Below, piece by piece: positions 59,640 through 64,000 of a DNA stretch of 64,000 nucleotides. Under the pieces are notes generated by a model, which saw only the letters and a list, made by a program, of their open reading frames with translations, was not told the origin of the DNA and ran no database searches. Source of the DNA: Epiperipatus broadwayi (Eukaryota > Onychophora > Udeonychophora > Euonychophora > Peripatidae); NCBI GenBank assembly GCA_028023455.1, contig JAQFVV010012396.1, forward strand, positions 11,015,296-11,079,295, in the 5' to 3' direction. The number at the start of each line of letters is the position of its first letter. Position 1 is the first letter of the stretch. A program made the translations under genes and the position numbers.

Positions 59640-62520
59640 TAGATTACTATCTGAGGCTGCCATTTGTTGAAGACAAAATTGGAATACATGAATTAGAAAA
59701 AGAACTCACTAATATTGAATATGACATTGTGAAATTAAAAAGGCTAAAGTGGCAATTAATTTGAAAAGTGGATAAGTACAAATGAAGTGGGATTATCATA
59801 AATAAAAAAATTGAAGAACAACTATTGTTAAGATTGATTAAATATCTGCTAGAAAAGCAAAATTAGTTATATAACTTAATGATAAATACCAACTGCAGAT
59901 AATTAAGATTTATACTCAACACATTTTTGTAATAATGAAAAAATAAAAATATTATATATATATTAAAATGTATTTATTTAAAAGTTTGTAATGATAGCAT
60001 TTTAGTTGTAATCATATATTAGATTATTTCCACCATCCAATATTTAATTATTGTTTTTTTTTTTTTTAATTTAAACTTTACTTAACATTTTAAATATATT
60101 CAACTATTAGTAACAACTCTTAGGTTAGTAATATGGAACATTTAGATTCATAAATACTAAATTTAAGATGCACTTCTAACCAAGTAGGTCTTGATAGAAT
60201 ATCCTAATTGGTTAGTGTGTTACTTTAAATTCAGTATTGATGAATCTAAAAATCTCTGGATCAATTTCCATGCCAGTATTGTTACTGGCTAGGCCACAAT
60301 ACCTGAAGAAAAAAGAATAAATCCATTCAAAACATAAGGTTATATACTAATCTGCAGATTATTATTAACAGTTGTATGTATTTGAAAAGTTTAAAGAAAG
60401 GTTGAATTTATAAAAATATATATTTAACAATTAATACTAGATGATGGGAATAGCATATAGAATGTTTTTGTTTTTTTTTAATCAGACCAAAGAATATTTT
60501 GGCAATGTTAAGATCAGGACAAGATTTTATTTATATTTGGAAAACAATTGAAAGATGAATGTGTTTATGAATAAATATGATTAGGAAGACAAAAATGAAA
60601 GATGACATAGACTTATGAAATTTGTAGGAAAAAAACCCAAAGTGAAAATGAATATAAAAGTATCCAGATGAAGATATAGTAGAGTTGAGTTACATTTAAC
60701 CAACAATATATATATATTAAGACTGTTTGTGTCTAATGGAATCAACAAAATAGATCCAATATACATTAATGCAAATCGTAAGAGACAAAAACTATTAAGA
60801 AAAGGGTTATTAATAGCTCATATTTCCTAGCATTCAGAAATATTCCAATGAGTTTAATCTATAAAACTACACATTGTTTTAAAATATTGACAGATTTATA
60901 TAACAGCTCATACTGGAATGAAAAGATAATTGATATTCTACTAAAGATTGTTACCACTGATAACTTGCATTAAAAAAATCAACAAGTCATTAGTAAATTT
61001 TTAATTGAGACATGTCAATGCAGAAAGAACAAAAAACTATAAAAATATTTTTAAATGATCCACTTAAAAAAATAAGAACTTCAGGGATTATAAAAAATAA
61101 TATTTAAAAAGTCTGAAAAGTATAAATAACTTACGATATTGGAAGAAAAATGATGATATCACAAATGTTTGAAAAAGTTCTAAAAAGAACTGCATAGTAA
61201 TAAAAAAAACACAGTAGTTATTACAAATACAACAATATCATATAAAATATAAAATATTTTAATAACAAAGAGTTTAGACATTCAATTAAAATCTAAAAAG
61301 AATAGCAATGCTGCAGGAAATAATGGAATTATTATAGATATTTTTAAGAAAGCAGGGGAAGAAACAAGCATTATTGATAAAGCCATATACTAGATGTCTA
61401 AATGATAAAAATGTATCAAATAAATGAAAGAATGCAGAAGTAATAATGATATCTTAAAAAAAATAGGAAAAAAAAAATTCAAATTTCAAAGTCTTTTGTT
61501 AATTCTATATAAGACTTTTATTAGCTTTATTAAGAACTTTGAACTCAAACCAATTAAAACATCAAACTGGATTCAAAATTTAAGTTATACCCCCCCCCCC
61601 CATGAGTCTAATCTGCTATTTTGTACCTGACTTGTAAATCAAAAAAAAAGACAAAGACTCAGGATAATGTCAAACTCTGAAGAATATTTATCAAAACCAA
61701 TAGCAATGAGTGGATTACATAGTGACTAAGAAAATTAGTATGGGTAAGGATATATATCACATTAAATTATTATTTCTAAAAAATTTGTAGCAGTTTTATA
61801 AAAAGTATTTTGTGAATTAAAATAAATAGCTATAAAAATAAAAATAAAGGGAGATTACTTAAATTTTCTACATTTTCCAGATAATATGACTATTTTCCCA
61901 AGCAACATTAAAACAGCTATCAGATAAAAGCAAGAAAATATTATCCAAGGGCTTTTCATGAAATTAGAAAATAAAGATTTGTTATTAATGAATTAGAAAA
62001 AGTTAATGACTATAAATGCTTTAGTTATATTATTAATATAGATGGAAACATAATAAATGAATTGTAAATTTAGATAATATTTTAACATTAGAAGAAAACA
62101 TTCTTAAAGTTTAAAGGTTTTTAATAAATGTATTTCACTAGTACTTACTTATGATTCTAAAAACTGGATATTTAATAAAAGAGTAATAAAGATTTTAAAC
62201 AAAAAGAAAAGAATAGAAAAATGTATGTTGGGAGCAAGAAAGAAAAGACTGAAATCAAATTATATGTGTAAGAGAACAAACAGCTATCAGTGATGTCATT
62301 GAAAGAATTAAGAAACAGGGCTAGCTGGATAATCTAACAGAAAACGTAATAAGGAAAGTCTTAAACAGGATCCCAAAAGATTTAGAAAGAGACCATAAGT
62401 GGGTGGACAAGAAAAGGAACTTTGTTAAAGTGATGTAAAGAAAGTATGGATTGGAAAAAGTGGATTAAATTTGGGTGAGATCTTCATCCTGTAGCTCATT
62501 AATAATAACTAAAAATAATG
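59640..62520 (+). pseudogene. Strongly decayed RTE-like LINE, plus strand
   Basis: Pieces in order: near 59690-59760 HELEKELTNIEYDIVKLKRL matches QELEEELSYIKWDIIGLCEV of the fragment at 88-465 (endonuclease start). Near 61295-61340 KKNSNAAGNNGIIIDIFKKA matches the 'KN.KA.G.DGI..E..K' start of the polymerase. Near 62215-62500 EKCMLGARKKRLKSN, then DLERDHK-like and 'W.KLGEIFIL' residues match the C-terminal tail ending '...LGEAF.LQ'. Most of the polymerase core is unreadable. A SINE pair (59995-60445) lies inside the span. It is dead. Confidence 0.6.
59995..60445. mobile_element. Inverted pair of tRNA-derived SINEs
   Basis: The minus-strand copy (59995-60185) and the plus-strand copy (60190-60445) face each other head to head. 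The plus copy shows CCTAATTGGTTAGTGTGTTA (A-box region), GGATCAATTTCC (B-box region) and the body TTGTTACTGGCTAGGCCACA, CCTGAAGAAAAAAG. Both are the same SINE as at 29945 and are more diverged. Confidence 0.6.
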
Positions 62521-62529
62521 ATGCATATA

Positions 62530-63529
62530 TAAGTAATGTTTAGAGATGAACTCATTGGAATAATTTAAAAGTAATCGAATAGCCCTCTAGTGTCAGCAAA
62601 TGAAGTTAAAAAGATATCATTTAATGTCTTCCTCCTTATATCAGAAGGATTGTCTACAACTGTTGCAATGAGTTAACTCAAACATTACATATAAATATTT
62701 TGCACTGTAAATTGTTATTTATTATATATATAATAAATAATATTTTAATATTGAATAAATATAATGTCATGTGAAATTTACCAAAGTCTATTTTAAATAA
62801 GTGAACTGCCCTCTAGATGCCATGTTCAGTAACTTTTTACAGCAAGAAAATGAACCATGGACCATTTCTTATCATATTTTAAATCTTTTTATTTTTATAT
62901 CATCACTATAAATATGCATTCACCAATGTAAAAATGTAATTTTTTGAAACAATATTAAAACTTTATGCTTTAGCTACCAAATTTCAATGATTATCAGCAG
63001 AATGTTCCTCCTATAAATCCTTATGTCTTTACTAGGACTACTATAACAGCAATCCCACTAAATATCAATATCATTTCCAATAATTCAAAGATATCATCAA
63101 TGATATAAAAAATGAGAATTTTGATTTTGGAAAATTGAAAGACAAAGATAATTTTCTTAATTTCAATATAAAACAGTGAAAACTTTTTTGCTCATTATCC
63201 TGTTAATAAGTTTTGTTGGTTTGCTAAAATAGGTAACATTATTATCATTGAATTTTTCTGATAATAAATCTGACTATTTTTTGTATTTATAAATAATTAT
63301 CACTTCCGGTATCTTTAAAAATTAATTTCTATATCAATAATTTCATAAAGTAGATTCTAGTCTATCTTTTTCCATTTTTAGTAGATATTTTTGACTTGAA
63401 GAAGCATGCACATTTTTCATCATTGTTCAATTTTTTCATGCTTTAATCCTTTTACTTCATTTTAGTATTTTTCTTATTAATTTTAATTACCTGGATTTCT
63501 TTAAATATCCTGAATTTTTATGTGTCAAA
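62530..63529. other. No gene seen
   Basis: AT-rich spacer without recognised structure. Confidence 0.45.
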
Positions 63530-63598
63530 GCATCGGCTGGGAAACAAACCCTGGAACAACTGTTTGTAAGGCAGCTGTGCTAATTACTCGGCCACCAA
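63530..63598 (-). mobile_element. tRNA-derived SINE head
   Basis: The minus strand has TGGTGGCCGAGTAATTAGCA (A box) and GGTTTGTTTCC (B box), ending CCGATGCTTTGAC, parallel to the copy at 51232-51323 (CCGATGCTATGAC). Confidence 0.55.
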
Positions 63599-64000
63599 CG
63601 CTTGCGGTATTCATTTACTCTAATTATAAAGTTTGCTCTTCTTTTTGTCTGCTAAAACTTTGCTGCTGGAAATTTATGCAAAGCATTTTATTAAGCTTAT
63701 AGTAAAGTAAGTCATGCTTTTGTAGACATTAATTTGCATTTATTAATACAAAAATTAATTGGTAGGGTTAAAGTAAAAAATGAAACAAACACCCAATGAA
63801 TCTTACAACCAAATATATGACAAAATTTTCTAAAGACAAAGCAAAATAATATAAATGACACTGCATACAGACTGACATAGAATCATATGTTTTTTATGGA
63901 CATTTTCTTCCTGACTATATCAAGTTATTGATGCAAAAAGACTATATTATTGTTTATGACTTATTTTTATAATATATCTAGAAATAGTATGAATAATATC
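63599..64000. other. No gene seen
   Basis: AT-rich end of the window. Confidence 0.4.

Overview
This window reads as AT-rich animal DNA made almost wholly of decayed mobile elements. I found no convincing intact host protein gene, no rRNA and no functional tRNA. The mixture is an invertebrate repeat landscape: RTE-like and L1/Tx1-like LINEs, Penelope-like elements (PLEs) with GIY-YIG nuclease remnants, a ZBED/GTF2IRD2-type hAT transposon, tRNA-headed SINEs, long LTRs and many short AT/CA repeats. A mollusc such as a cephalopod would fit, but that is an inference from element types, not a proven assignment.

Layout. 1-790: tandemly duplicated 5' end of an RTE-like LINE (minus strand). 792-1429: inverted pair of PLE C-terminal fragments followed by a hammerhead-like tail. 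1585-5280: two LINE remnants (minus strand). 5650-6505: tandem and fold-back repeats with a hammerhead motif. 6934-9027: a complete but dead hAT element with terminal inverted repeats. 10660-11015: another hammerhead-bearing repeat. 11340-14300: a near-full-length dead RTE-like LINE. 18100-19330: gag-like fragment and a 32-33-residue protein repeat. 20550-22654 and 43955-45968: two copies of a ~2 kb LTR-like element with conserved TATA and poly(A) signals. 25462-28282: a PLE with reverse transcriptase, GIY-YIG and inverted arms. 29560-31215: PLE and SINE remnants, one SINE split by a fold-back insertion. 33543-38455: an almost complete L1/Tx1-like LINE. 39640-41299: a three-unit ~100 bp repeat, then a retrozyme-like tandem dimer. 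42880-43950: another PLE inverted pair. 47161-48599: a miniature LTR retrotransposon (TRIM-like). 49981-51323: tandem and nested repeats. 53449-53942 and 56639-56951: fold-back elements. 59640-62520: a decayed RTE-like LINE with a SINE pair inside it.

The main finding is a set of hammerhead self-cleaving ribozyme motifs in several of the noncoding repeats. The best is at 40683-40725. It has a six-pair stem I, a CUGAGGA core, a closed stem II, GAAA, a palindromic CCAUGG stem III and a UC cleavage site. It lies in a tandem repeat with a 423-nt period, the layout expected of animal retrozymes, whose RNA is cut to monomers and circularised. A second ribozyme family with complete core motifs is at 10930-10984 (relatives at 1375, 6300 and 20453). 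Fold-back elements at 53449-53942 carry decayed hammerheads in both arms. Hammerheads are known from Penelope-like elements and retrozymes, which matches the PLE remnants here. All assignments come from reading the sequence by eye; nothing was searched or folded by software.
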